Shown: positions 22,401 through 34,134 of the stretch, piece after piece | Layout of the letters: each line of letters starts with the position of its first letter | How positions within the stretch are numbered: the stretch's first letter is position 1 | Source of the DNA: Cryptomeria japonica | Taxonomy: Eukaryota; Streptophyta; Pinopsida; Cupressales; Cupressaceae | Length of the DNA stretch: 64,000 nucleotides | Direction of reading: 5' to 3' | NCBI RefSeq assembly: GCF_030272615.1 | Contig: NC_081414.1 | Location: forward strand, 907,933,009 to 907,997,008 | Translations under genes and position numbers: made by a program | The notes under the pieces: model-generated | What the model saw: only the letters and a program-made list of their open reading frames with translations | Databases searched by the model: none | Told to the model about the DNA's origin: nothing

Positions 22401-25400
22401 ATGAAGAGCTTGAGCAACTTGAAGCCTTATTTGCTAGAAGAGAACCTAACGGACCAACTGGAAGTAAGTATGAAGGAAAAGCACTTTTTAAATGTTTTTC
22501 ATGTAATAAGATTGGTCATTTTGCATCTATATGTCCTGAAAGGAATGTAAGGTTTGAGGAAAGAGTTAAAAAATCTTTTAAGCCTAACCCAAACAGATAC
22601 AGATTCAAGAAAAGTAAACAATGTTACATAGAAGACGAGGAAGGAGTAACTGATGACTCTGGAGATGAATTGACAAAAGACTCTACTAGTGGATCTAGCA
22701 ATGGTAAGGAATGGGTCTTTTATGCTTTGAAGGAAGATGAACTAGAACTGGCTATCAAAAATGATGAAAAGGCCCTGGCAGCAAAAGTTCAAGATAAAGA
22801 TGAATGGGTAATTGATAGTAGATGCTCACACTATATGACTGGAGATAAAGGGAAATTTCTATCCCTGGAAGAATATAATGGCAATCAAGTTAGATTTGGA
22901 GATGGCAAGGCATGTATGATCAAAGGTAGAGGTATTATTTCTTTGGATGAGAAGCATAATATTGATAATGTCTATTATTTAGAAGGTTTGAAGCATAATC
23001 GTTTGAGTGTTGGACAATTAGTTGATGAGGGTTTTCAACTTCAATTTAAAGATAGAAAATGCAAAATCATTAAGAAAATTGGTTTGGAAATTGCAACCGG
23101 TATTCAGACAGGAAGTAATATCTTTCACTTGAACACTGGTAATAAGACATGTTTGATTTCTCATATTGATGAGAGTTGGCTATGACATAAGAGGTTGTGT
23201 CATGTTAATTTTGATTGTATTGTTAAGATCAGTTCATCTAAGGCAGTTAGAGATATACCTAAGATTATGAAGCCTCATAATTCAGTATGTAAGGAATGTC
23301 ACTTGGGTAAGTAAGTCAGAATTTATTTTAAGAGAATACATGATAAATCTAATGATATAATTGATTTGACTCACACTGACTTATGTGGTCCAGCAAGGAC
23401 TAGAAGCTTTTAAGGTGATAAGTATTTCATGTTGATTATTGATGACTATTCTAGAATGATGTGGGTTACTTTTTTGTGGGAGAAATCTGAAGCCTTTGAG
23501 AAATTCATGATCTTTAAAGTGAAGGTTCAAACAGAAACTGGATTGAAAATCAAAAGTCTAAGATCAGATCATAGTGGTGAATTCACTTCTCATAAATTTA
23601 ACAGTTATTGTGAGACAAATGGAATCAAAAGACAACTATTTGCACCTAGGACTCCTCAGCAAAATGGAGTAGTTGAAAGAAAGAACAAAACCATTTTGGA
23701 TGTAGCTAGATCTATGATGACAGAAGCCAAATTACCTCATATCTACTGGAGAGAAGTAGCGAGTACAATAGTCTACACATTCAACAGAGTTCACATCAAA
23801 GGTGAAACCAAGCAAAGCATATAGATGTTATAACAAAAGATTTCAGAAAATTGTGGAAAGTGCTAATGTGAAAGTGGATGAACAATAAATAAATCATTCT
23901 ATATCATATGATAGGAAATCAGCAATAGAAATGACCATAACTGAGTCGACAATGTCTCAACCGATACAGGAAGCTAAGATAGTTACACCAGCACAATCAG
24001 AAAATTCAACTATGCTTGATGATGAGAGCAGTGAACCTGAAGTTTAAAAGACACCAAGGTATGTAAGATTAATTCACTCTGAAGATCAAATTATTGGAGA
24101 TATAAACAAGGGAGTTATGACAAGAAGAAACCTAGCAAATGAAGAGGTATGTCTTATTTCTCAAATTGAATCGGCAACTATTATTGAACCTTGTAAGGAT
24201 AAACATTGGTTAAAGGCTATGGAAGATGAATTAGATCAAATAGAGAAGAATGAAACTTGGTCTTTAGTTTCTTAGCCTAAAAATAAGAATGTAATTGGAC
24301 CTAAATGGTTTTTTAGGAATAAACTGAATGAGGATGGTCAAGTTATAAGGAAGAAGGCTAGATTGGTTTGTAAAGGATATTCTCAAATGGAAGGAATTGA
24401 TTATGGTGATACATTTGCACCTGTAGCTAGAATTGAAGTTGTTAGACTATTTCTTCCCTATACAGCATATAAAAACTATAAGGTTAATCAAATGGATGTC
24501 AAATGTGCATTTTTTAATGGTGAGCTTGAGGAAGAAGTTTACATTGAGCAACCTAATGGATTTTCATTGACAAATGATAAAGATATGGTTTGCATATTGA
24601 AGAAATCTTTATATGGATTGAAATAGGCTCTTAGAGCTTGGTATGCAAGGTTGGATAAATATCTTTTGAATCTTGGTTTTACTAAAGGCAATGTTGATAG
24701 TAATCTATATTATAAGATCACTGATAATGATATTCTGATTATTGAAGTTTTTGTTGATGATATCATTTTTGGAGGACAAGATAAACTGTGCAGGGAATTT
24801 GCTAACAACATGAATAATGAATTTGAAATGTCCATGATTGGTGAGATGAAATTTTTCTTAGGTTTGCAGATTACTCAAACTGACAATAGAATTTTTATCT
24901 GTCAAACTAAGTATCTAAAGGAATTGTTGAAAATTTTTGGTATGGAGAATTCCAAACCGATAAGTATTCCTATGGATACAAGTGAGAAATTATCTATCAA
25001 GGAAACTTCTACACCGGTAAATCCAACAAACTTCTACACCGGTAAATCCGACAAGTTATAAATCTATGATTGGTGGTCTGTTATATCTAACTCAGACTAG
25101 ACCTGATATTATGAAAGTGGTAAGTATTATTTCAAAATATGAAAGTAATCCTAAAGAAAATCATGAATGTGCAATAAAGAGGATATTTCGGTATTTGCAA
25201 GGAATAACAAAATATGGTTTATGGTATTTCAGAAATGATGATTTCACTTTATATGCATATACTGACTCAGATTGGGTAGGTGATACTAATGACCAGAAGA
25301 GAACTTCTAGTGGATCTTTCTTTCTTGGAAAGAAACTGGTTTCATGGATAAGAAAAAAATAGTCATGCATTTCTTTATCTACTGCAGAAGCTGAGTATGT

Positions 25401-25731
25401 TGCAACAACAACTAATTGCACTCAAGTTTTGTGGATGAAGCAAATGTTGAAGGATATCAAGGTAAATTGTAGTGAGTTGGTAGTTATCTACTGTGATAAC
25501 TTTACAGCTATTGACATGTCTAATAATCTAGTATTTCACTCTAAGACTAAGCATATTTCAATAAAGTATAACTTTATGAAGGACAAGGTTGAATCAAAGG
25601 AAGTAAAATTGGTTTATGTGAACACTAAAGAACAAATTGCAAACATATTCACTAAACTATTGTCTAAGGAATCATTTGAGTATTTGAGAGATAGGTTAGG
25701 GGTTTCTGACCCTCTGAGAGAGACTTGATTG
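22379..25731 (+). pseudogene. pol: Copia C1 zinc knuckle, protease, integrase, RT, RNase H
   Basis: The order is typical of Copia. Zinc knuckle CFSCNKIGHFASIC (about 22490). Protease 'WVIDSRCSHYMTG' (22805), where the usual D-S-G is D-S-R. Pre-integrase 'HKRLCHVNF...CKECHLGK'. Integrase with 'LTHTDLCGP', 'RSDHSGEF' and 'NGVVERKN' (23370-23690). A deletion of roughly 170 nt near 23817 removes the integrase tail. Reverse transcriptase 24190-24960 ('[23 protein letters not shown]', '[10 protein letters not shown]'). RNase H 25230-25730 ('AYTDSDWVGD', 'CDNFTAID'), ending LGVSDPLRET. Frames change between integrase, RT and RNase H; stops include 23183 (TGG to TGA), 24625 and 25360. Confidence 0.93.
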
Positions 25732-26061
25732 ATGAATTTTTTCATTGATCCGACATGTATTATTAGAGACATTATTCATTCTGACACTGATGAGTGGTGC
25801 TACTACTCAGGGGGAGTAATCAGCTTTGAGATTCAGAAGTTTATATAATTACTTTGATATTTTTGTCAGATTTTTGGCATTGATGTCAAAAGGGGAGTGA
25901 TAGTAATGTGAAAAATCATTTCGAACCTTACAGAGATATCATTCATAGGGGGAGAGCTATTGATTGTTGGTTGTCTTCCATAAGGGGAGACCTATTTGGC
26001 ATCTCTTGGTACTTAGATATTTTTCACATCTAGTGTTGCCATCAATGCCAAAGGGAGAGAT
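25732..26061 (+). other. 3' untranslated region and polypurine tract of C1
   Basis: Purine words AGGGGGAG or AAGGGGAG recur near 25810, 25893, 25948 and 25983. The functional-position tract AAAGGGAGAGAT (26050-26061) abuts the 3' LTR. The setting 'gatgtcaaaaggggag' is shared with G2 and A. Confidence 0.75.
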
Positions 26062-26222
26062 TGTTGGCATTATGGATGAATTGATTATGTGTTGCATTGA
26101 TGTTTTGTCATTGATGTCAACACTAGCTATTATGGATGGTTTTCGTTAGACAAGGTACCGATAGAAGATCTAGTGTTACCGATAGAAGAGATTGTCTGTT
26201 GACACTTCCAACTTGTTTGGAT
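26062..26222 (+). repeat. 3' LTR of C1, first 161 bp
   Basis: Matches the C1 5' LTR from TGTTGGCATTATGG to 'cttgtttggat', where Copia B interrupts it. TSD TGGAT at 26218-26222. The remaining 1116 bp lie reversed at 34135-35250. Confidence 0.93.
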
Positions 26223-26863
26223 TTTGAGATTTTGTGAGAAGTGAGAATCAAGCCAAGATCTAATGCCGGTCATAGATCACATGCAACTCCTCACACAATG
26301 GATGATCGAAGATCAAAATAGTTGAATGAAGATAATTTCAATATGAGAGAGAAATAGAGACAAAGAGGAGAATTTGGAGAAGACTCTCACCGAGCTATCA
26401 CTCCACTAACTTAACTAGTGAAGGTGAGAGTATAGTGCTTATTGTATAGAAAAATATAATCATATACATCCAAGGGGTGCATTAACTCCTATTCCCCATA
26501 AAAAGTGGGAGGTTTTACCTTCTTGGTAAATGCCAAAACATGTGGCATAACCTCCTTACATGAAGACAAAAAAGGAGTTGAGAAAGTTGGCACATAAGGC
26601 AAAAAGAGGGTGTGAAACCCAACTACCCCATAACCCACTTAGGAAATGACAAAATAGTGGTTATGAGAGGTGGCACAACAAGCCAAAAGAGGGTGTGTAA
26701 CTCAACTACCCATGTGAGGTGGAGAGTTACACATGTAGCTGAAGTATTTAGCCACATGTCCTCATATAAACCACTCCTATTAACCTAAGCAAGCTTAAAT
26801 AATATATATGTAGGAAAAATAAATACCCCCTAACATAAGGAAAATAAAAAACCTACACTAACA
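26223..26863 (-). repeat. 3' LTR of Copia B
   Basis: 641 bp, the reverse complement of the LTR at 35256-35895 (640 bp), from TGTTAGTGTAGG (ending 26863) to TCTCAAA at 26223. The outer flank is TGGAT, the complement of ATCCA found before the other B LTR at 35251-35255, so both LTRs belong to one insertion. Confidence 0.9.
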
Positions 26864-27222
26864 ACCCCCCTTAAGAGTAGCTTAGGTGGGTGAAAATATG
26901 GGTCCCCACAAATGAAACCATGTTAGGTACCCATGTACATAGATAGCCCCCCCAAAAGAAGAAGCCCCCAATAAGAGGAATAGCCCCCCCCCAAAATAAG
27001 GAGAGAAAGAAAGAAAGAAAGAAGGACTAAGAAGTCCCTCCTAAAGTAGACACCTGTTGTATCCTTAGTAGAGATCGCAAATGAATGAACTTGCTTTTGG
27101 TGAAGGGTTTGGTGAAGATGTCCGCAGTTTACTCCATTGTAGAACAATACTTAAGATCAATGATGCCTCCCGAATGAGCTCCCAAATATAGTGCATTTGA
27201 CCTCTTCGCGTGGCATGCTTTC
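26864..27222 (-). pseudogene. pol: Copia B RNase H tail with polypurine tract
   Basis: On the reverse strand a G-run after 'cttaa' (26864-26874) abuts the LTR. Upstream, in mixed frames, are the words of the Copia RNase H C-terminus: 'KHATRR', 'IVLQWSKLRTSSPNP' and, in another frame, 'FTKSKFIHLRSLL'-like coding near 27060-27130. It breaks off at about 27222 where the Gypsy fragment F begins. Reverse transcriptase and most of RNase H are missing. Confidence 0.75.
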
Positions 27223-27273
27223 ATGCCTAGGACCTCTACCACGCCTGGGAGCTTGTTGCGTAGTCGGAGGCAT
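27223..27273 (-). pseudogene. gag: start of a Gypsy gag (element F), 17 codons
   Basis: The reverse strand starts at 27273 with MPPTTQQAPRRGRGPRH, a Pro/Arg-rich N-terminus like those of plant Gypsy gags, about 150 nt after the PBS. It is cut at the junction with Copia B near 27222. Reading only 17 codons, I rely on position after LTR and PBS. Confidence 0.55.
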
Positions 27274-27426
27274 CCTTATGAAAAATAAAATAAAATGAAT
27301 AAAATAAATAATTTTTTTTTTGGAGAAAAATTTAACTAATTAAAAATAAATATAATAAATAAAATTAAATAATTAACTAATTAAAGCGAAACGTAATGGA
27401 GAAAGGTTCTTGGTGTTGGAAACCTT

Positions 27427-27438
27427 GCTCTGATACCA
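27427..27438 (-). other. primer binding site of F
   Basis: The reverse strand reads TGGTATCAGAGC three bases from the LTR end. This initiator-Met PBS is used by Copia and also by chromovirus-type Gypsy elements. Confidence 0.85.
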
Positions 27439-27441
27439 AAA

Positions 27442-30400
27442 TGTCATGCCCAAACTTTTGGGCACAAACGGAATAATTTTTTTTTTTAAACATAACCTAA
27501 TGAAGCTAAGTTTATTAAAATAACGTAGTATCAAGTCTTGTCTTAACTACGTTTGCATTCTTGTTCAACTAAAGTTAATTTAAACCACTATGTTGAGTAA
27601 GCAGGATAATCTAATTTACATGCATAAAATTAACTCTCCAAAGAATTTATTATTATCTCATCAATTAATAAATAATAAAATGATTCAAGCAAAAACCCCT
27701 AATTTAGTTGACAAGAGATATTATTACTCTCAATTAATCTTTTTAATTACAGTAGGAATTAATTAAATTAACTCTAGCAATTGGATTTTTAAAACCCATG
27801 AATTATTTTAACAATAATTATAAAGTGTCTAAAATTTGACTAAAGGGCTAAATAACTCCATAATAAAATTTACCCTATAGAGTTTAATCTCGGCAAGCCT
27901 AAAATTTAGGTGAACTAAAAAATAATCCCTTATGGCCAAAATAACTTACGAAGTCATTATAAATTTCCTAAAAGATTTACTCCAAAATAAATTTACAATT
28001 TTAAACATCATATTTAAATGTTTATATAACATATATACAAAATATGAATGTTTAATTAAAATAATTAAACTCAAGTTAAATTTATACATTCATAATTTGA
28101 ACTATATATATATATACATATACATTAAACACATATATATTTGTATATGTCGATATTTATTTTCTAACCAAACTTTATTATAAAAATATCCATGTAACTT
28201 AATTAAAAATATTATAAAATGTCCTTCCAAACCATTATTTTCTTTACAATTTCAAAACTACCCTAACTCGAACCGGGTTAGGGTTTTACATTTTTGTGCA
28301 GGGCCGAAGTGGGAGACTGGGTGGAGGATTTTTAGAGAGGCCGCAAGGTTTAATGGAGGTGTGGTCAGGGGAGGTCATGGGGGGCTCCCCGCAGGGACGG
28401 CCGCAACCATGCCTGCGGGTCACGACCCACAGAGGCGGCCTTGGCTACCGCTGTGGGACGCAGCCCACAGTCTGGCTACGCTACCACTGTGGGGCACCAC
28501 CCACAAGGGGGTCTGAAGCCTCCTTGACTGTGGGTTGCGGCCCATAGAGGCGGCTATGGCTACCACTGGGGGTCACCGCCCATAGAGCGGGGGGGCCGAG
28601 GCTCCCCGAAAAACCAATGTCATGTTTTTTATATATATATTTTTTTAAATAAATATATATATATATATATATATAATTTGAAGCTTTTTTCTTTGCTTCC
28701 TAAAATTATGCAAAAATTAATCAAGTATGGACATCATGGAAATAGGGCAACTTTTTTTTTTCTTTCATTTTATTTACTTTAAACAAACTGTTTATATATA
28801 TATTTTTTTCTTTTTAAAAAAAGTCACATAAAGCAGATTTTCAAACTAACATACTTAAATAAAGCATTTATTTTTCCATTGACAATCTAGTTGCTAATTT
28901 TAGAGATGGATTACTAACTCTAGATTTATTTACTACAATTAAATAAAGTGACATAATTAAATAAATTTTAACAACAACTATAATAAACTATAAATCTTTT
29001 TAAATAATCCTTAGAGATGGACAAATTAAATCTTTTTAACGATAATTTGTAAAAGGGTATAGATATGCTTACTTTTCTCTCATTTCCATTATTTCAATAT
29101 GCATAATGAAATAAATTGAACTTTTATTTTCGGAAATAACATGCATACAACAACTATTATTTCAATAACTATAGAAACTTAATCCAAAAATAAACATTTC
29201 ATTTTTGCAATAATAGCTTAATAGAATAATACATTTCTTTAATAAATATTTAGAATACAATGTAGTCAACATTACAAATGGGTGAGATACCCCAAATAGT
29301 CTCTCATTTCTATTAAATGAGGACTTTAATTAAAATGAATACATTTCTTTTTCAAAATAAATACAACATATAGCTTTCCTTTTTCATTGCTGCAACTAAA
29401 ATATAAAATATCCCATTCCCTAATCTTTTTCTACAAATCAAGTAAATCCAGCAACTCCTAGCTTGTCTTTTTCTTTTCTTTCCAAGCAATCCTACAAATA
29501 AATCATAAGGCTTTAACCATGGAGTTCTCACCTCCCAACCTAGGCTTTCTAGAAGCCACCCTCGAGCTTGGAGAATCAAGCCCTAAACAGGTTACACACA
29601 TGAAAACACAACAAGAAAGGAAAAAAAAAACACACAACACTTTCCCAACCAAGGCTACACTTCATCACAAAATGTGATGTTTTTACATGGGTGGTGGTGG
29701 ACCAAATACCCTAAGGAGACTACAAGAATGGTAGATCACAAAGCCACCTCATGGAAAATAGAGATATATCATAAGTTCATTAACCTCGCATCCTTATGCC
29801 CCCCAAGGCATTCATGCCATACTTTCCCTCCTTATGACCCCCAAATGCATAAACTGGGCCATGCAACAAGGGTCACATATAAACCCCTTGAGATCACTCT
29901 CATAATGAGAGTCTCTCACTCGAGGGATGTCAAACTCCTACCACCCGCAAGTCCATCCTACTCTCCCAAGAGTAGAAGGCCTTGGTTACTCCCAAATCAT
30001 AGGAAATGCATAAAAGAATAAAAGATAGGTTGCATAATAATTTTCACAAAAGAAAATACCAGAAAACAACTTTTACATACAAACAATCTTTCCAACATAA
30101 ACATGTAACGTAAAAAGAAACAAAAGGAGAAGATGAACCAACCTTCAATCTGCCCAAAGGTTTGCTAGAACTAGTTTGAGGATGAGCAACCCAATTCCAC
30201 AAATCCTTTCTTCTACACTTGACCAAAATTCTATCCCAAAACTCTTCTTTTCAAAATTGCATGATCTCCAAAAATGGAGAGTGGATGATTACCCACAAAA
30301 TCTCTAATCCTTTCCTAAAAAGACCTCAGTGAGATTTCTCAGAGGTTTCTAAAACTAAAAAAGGAAAAAGTAAGAGAAAGTGGGAAAAAGGATCTTACAT

Positions 30401-31438
30401 CAAAAAGGAAGGTTATCTAACCTAGATGGCACCTTCTAATTTCAATTTTCGCTCACCTTAGGAAACCCACTTTTTGAGGTGACTAAACAGTCACATGGGA
30501 GTAGACACTTGCCTAAAAATACTCCTAAACCATAGGTATACCTTTTGGACTTTAGGAAACACCTTTAAACTACCCCTAGGAGTCCATTTGACCCCTTATA
30601 AACCCATCTGAAGTTAACTTTCGGGTCAAACCTAAGTTGACCACTCCAAATACTCTCTACCCAAGGAAAATTTGGAACCACATTCAAATGTTTGAAAAAG
30701 ATATGGTTGAAATAACTCCCTCCAAGAGACAAGTCAAAAATCAAGACATAAATCAACACGTGTCAAGTGACACCATAAACTACATTACAAAATTACACAT
30801 GAAATTTGTCTCTTGTTGGATTTACACAAATTAATAAATTTAATTTAACACACATGCAACATTTACTTTCATAAATTAAATATGATACATACGGGGTGTT
30901 GTCTCTCCAAATAGACAACCCCTGGTTTTACGAACGTACATAGGTCTAGGTTTGGTTTTCCATAATGTTTCCATGGTCACATGGATAATTTTCCTGCGCA
31001 TCTCAATTACACATTACTAATTCCAAATAACCTCATATAGAATTAAACACATGAATAAGAATACACATCAAACAGTCTGCATACAAATGATATTAAACAA
31101 ATCAATATATCTTATATCCAAATAAATCCACATAAGTAATTATCATAATCCTCATAATTTTGCTCCATTCATAAAACATGCATCCTATTTCTATCATCAT
31201 AGTAAAGTCCTGCAAATCCAATAATGACATACATCATCCCAAATTTATCCTATTCTAGAATGATATAGAGTTCTATATCTATAATGCATAGAAATGAAGC
31301 ATCAATATATATCAATGTTATCCAAATCATGGAATCATATAAGTTCTAAATCCATAATGCATAAAAATAAAGCATTCATAATAGTCTCAACATGAAAAAT
31401 CACTGAAATGCTAGGATGAGTCGGGGTAGGGCCTGACA
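27442..31438 (-). repeat. very long 5' LTR (about 4.0 kb) of element F
   Basis: Reverse strand TGTCAGGCCCTACCCC...GGGCATGACA, 3997 bp, immediately followed by the PBS. Terminal TGTCA/TGACA repeats are clear. LTRs of this length with a Met PBS are known in the Tekay/Del chromovirus lineage; that assignment is inference. The body is AT-rich apart from a GC-rich block (28290-28620), with TA-rich microsatellites at 28100-28140 and 28625-28680. The ORFs inside (28296, 29674, 30637) look like chance. Confidence 0.72.
28290..28620. repeat. GC-rich block with repeated 'ctgtggg/cccacag' words
   Basis: A sharp GC-rich island in AT-rich LTR F. About four degenerate units combine 'cacagaggcggc', 'ggctaccgctgtggg' and 'gcagcccacag'. 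The mirror words could fold as hairpins. Confidence 0.75.
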
Positions 31439-32131
31439 ATGAAATTTTTTGGTTACTTGATTTAGGTCCATGCTATGTAATGTAAATCATAATATTGGTC
31501 CGGTGATACCATGTAATATAATTTTTGTTATTATGGGTTTAGGGTTTTAGGTTTTAGTCGACCTTGTCAATAAGGTTGATGATATGTATTAATCGGTGAC
31601 TTAATCATGTAATTTACATATCGATGGGATAAATGGTTATGTATGCATTATCAAAGGAAGGTTTATGTGAAAACAAGTGATATATCATCCATCAAAGGTT
31701 TTTTCATTGTAGGGTAGACATATGTGCTTACCTGGAATTGTATCAAGCATTAGGAGATGCTACTTTCATAGTTCATTATTTTTGGATTGCAGTCTGATGT
31801 TTTGTAAGTCAGTGAGACTTTTTTTTGTGATGAGCAGTGAGATCTAGGCAGTTGGCCTGATTTTAAGTGAAATCCCCATTGTAATTTCACATACTATTGC
31901 AGAAGTATTATCTGATTATGGATAAGGTTTCCCACTATGGTTTTTCCCTTTACTGGATTTTCCACTTCAAAATATTGGTGTTGTGTGTATTGTGAATTCA
32001 TGTTCTATCTTTTTTTTTGTTGGTTTCTTTGTGCTTTGGTTCAATGGTTTTGATATGCATTAGTTTAGATTTCTAATGGTAAACTGATTCACCCCCCCTC
32101 TTAGTTTACTCTCGATATCAAATCTATCTAA
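31439..32131 (+). repeat. 3' half of a family G Copia LTR (G3)
   Basis: Aligns with 18520-19209, from 'gatttaggtccatgctatg' to 'tctatctaata', including the C-tract at 32091. Its left half is missing at LTR F, so F may have inserted here. No PBS follows. Confidence 0.82.
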
Positions 32132-32550
32132 TAGTTGTTTTGTACTTCAATGGAACTGAACTAGGCATTGAGGAGATGCTATTTCCCAGTTCATAAGTTT
32201 TCGAAGTGATCCGTGATTGTTTGTATAGGCAGTGAGCCTTCCCTGGGCAGTAAGCCTTTTTATTTTGAGTAGTAAGCTCTAGGTAGTGATCCCCAATGCA
32301 TCTGTATTCCCCATTGTAATGATTCTAATAGAGTGTATATATATATATTGTTAGTGCATCCCCACCATGGTCTTTCCCCTAACAAGGTTTCTATGTACAA
32401 AATGTTTGGTGTTATGTGTGTTTATGATGTGTTGTTGATTTATGCTTTTAAGTTTAATTATCAGATTTGAGAATAAGTTCAAGTAGTGTGACTTTTTGTG
32501 ACAACTGATTCACCCTCCCCCCCTCTCAATTGTCTACCCTATCTCCATCA
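32132..32550 (+). repeat. 3' portion of a Copia LTR (family N)
   Basis: Shows the common Copia U5 layout: 'gagtagtaagctctagg', 'ccccaccatggtctttccc' (32363), 'aggtttctatgtac', C-tract at 32511-32522, and end TCCATCA at 32550. It abuts the M frame on the other strand and supplies that frame's stop codon. Confidence 0.65.
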
Positions 32551-34000
32551 ATGGGATCTGTATATAGGGGGATGAGCATGGAAAGATGGAGGATGGGCTT
32601 TTGGAATATAAGTGCCCAAAATGGATTTAGCATGTGGGAGATATGTGATGGTGGAATTTAGGATATGGGGACCCAAAATGGATTTAAAGGATGAAGGAGG
32701 GAGATGGATGGTTGTTTTGTCTTTATATGATGGAGGAGGGGGGATGGCAATAAATGGTTTGAAGGAATGATGGGGCAATGTGATGGTAGGTTTGGAAACA
32801 CACTTGGATTTTGCGTTAGTTATACCAACATGTTTGGATAAATTTCCTTGGGATATATAACTGAGACCATGAGATTCTGGATGTGCTTTGACATGGATGG
32901 GCTCCAAAGTAATTTTCTCATGTAGGGCTAAGCCTTTTCCTTGATAGTTCATTTTTTTGAGCATTATCTAAAATAGGATACTTGTTCTCTGGGTAATAAG
33001 ATGCAAGTCCTTTATTAGATGGAGAAGGTTGGGTTGTGAACATGAGGTGTTCTTCTGCTGCAAGTAAACCACTATTGATGAATGCAAGTGAACCAAGAAT
33101 ATAGAGTGATGATGATGTGGTGGTTTGGATGGGAGGCAACAAGGGATAAATAAGTGTAGTATATGGGAAATGAGGCTCTTGACTTGAATGAGCGGATGAT
33201 AAGGGCTCTTGAGATGGAGGAGGTGAAATGGAAGGATCTTGATTTGTATCAGTAAATATGTCAACATGATTTGGAATAAGATCTTGGCCTGATGGGATTG
33301 GTGCAAATGGTGATATGGAAGATAAATGGATAGAATCTTTAGATATAATTGATAGAAGGATGGGAGGCTCTTCAACTAGGGTAGATGGAGTGGATGTAAG
33401 GATGGGAGGCTCTTCGACTAGGGTAGATGGAGTGGATTTAAGGATCAAAGGTTCATCAACTGAGGTAGATGGAGTGGATGGAAGGATGGGAGGTTCATTG
33501 GTTGAGTTTAAATGATGGTAGGAAAAGGAGATGGGGATTGTGGTTGTATAATATCAATGGATGAGAGGGTTTTTATGGTGTTAGGAAGTGGGAGAGGAAT
33601 GATAGGTGTGGGAGGTGGAAGGGAAATTGCATCAATGGAGGACGAAATGGAGAGTGGTTGGTTTAGATAAGATGGAGTGGAAGATAGTGGATTAAGGTAG
33701 GATGGGGTGGACGAAGATGTCTTGATGTATGATGGAGTGGAGGATGGTGGGTTGAGATAAGATGGAGGATTAAGATTGGATGAGGCTTGAGGTAGGATGG
33801 AGGATTAGGATTGGATGGATTAAGATAGGATGAAATGGATGGTGGTGGGTTGAGGTAGGATGAAGTGGATGGTGGTGGATTGAGGTAGGATGAAAGATTA
33901 TGATTGGACAAAGGAATGAGAAAGGATGAGGTATTCAGATTATATGGAGGTTTGAGGTAGGATGGAGGATTAGGATTGGATGGAGAATTGAGGTAGGATG
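32548..34000 (-). pseudogene. reading frame M, second part, with G-patch-like segment
   Basis: The reverse strand continues M after the TRIM. It has more NPPSYLNPPS-type repeats (33663-34000), then a Ser/Pro-rich region with tandem 'STPSTLVEEPPIL' (33370-33448), then 'SNKGLASYYPENKYPILDN' and a frameshift near 32950. Next comes a G-patch-like segment 'MNYQGKGLALHEKITLEPI' with 'HGLSYIS' (32850-32945), a Pro-rich tail, and a stop in LTR N. G-patch motifs follow the pattern GxGLG...GI.EPI...GLGY; two glycines are changed here. Function unknown, possibly retroelement gag/protease. Confidence 0.6.
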
Positions 34001-34134
34001 TGTTGGCAGTGGGCCAACGTCCCTTGCGGGGATTTGCGACATGGTTTAACAACCTCCTATGGATTCTATAAGTCTAATTGTTTTATCAGGCATTGCTAGG
34101 TTGATCTTTTGGTGCAACGACAAACCTAGCTTGT
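34001..34134 (-). mobile_element. TRIM-like element, second part (5' LTR remainder)
   Basis: 134 bp matching 20128-20265. It starts TGTTGGCAGTGGG at 34001 next to the outer TSD (33996-34000, CATCC in reverse) and ends 'cttgt' at 34134, the ACAAG TSD of C1 in reverse. With the 9 bases at 20313-20321 and one TSD copy removed it gives 138 bp, the length of the other LTR. Plus-strand coordinates place it within the inverted segment. Confidence 0.88.

Noticed and set aside
28296-28547. 83-residue ORF in the GC-rich block
   Set aside because: Composed of the tandem GC-rich units; GC-rich repeats lack stops by composition. It lies inside an LTR.
29674-30021. 115-residue ORF in LTR F
   Set aside because: No recognisable domain, inside a long LTR, and neighbouring frames are equally open over short spans.
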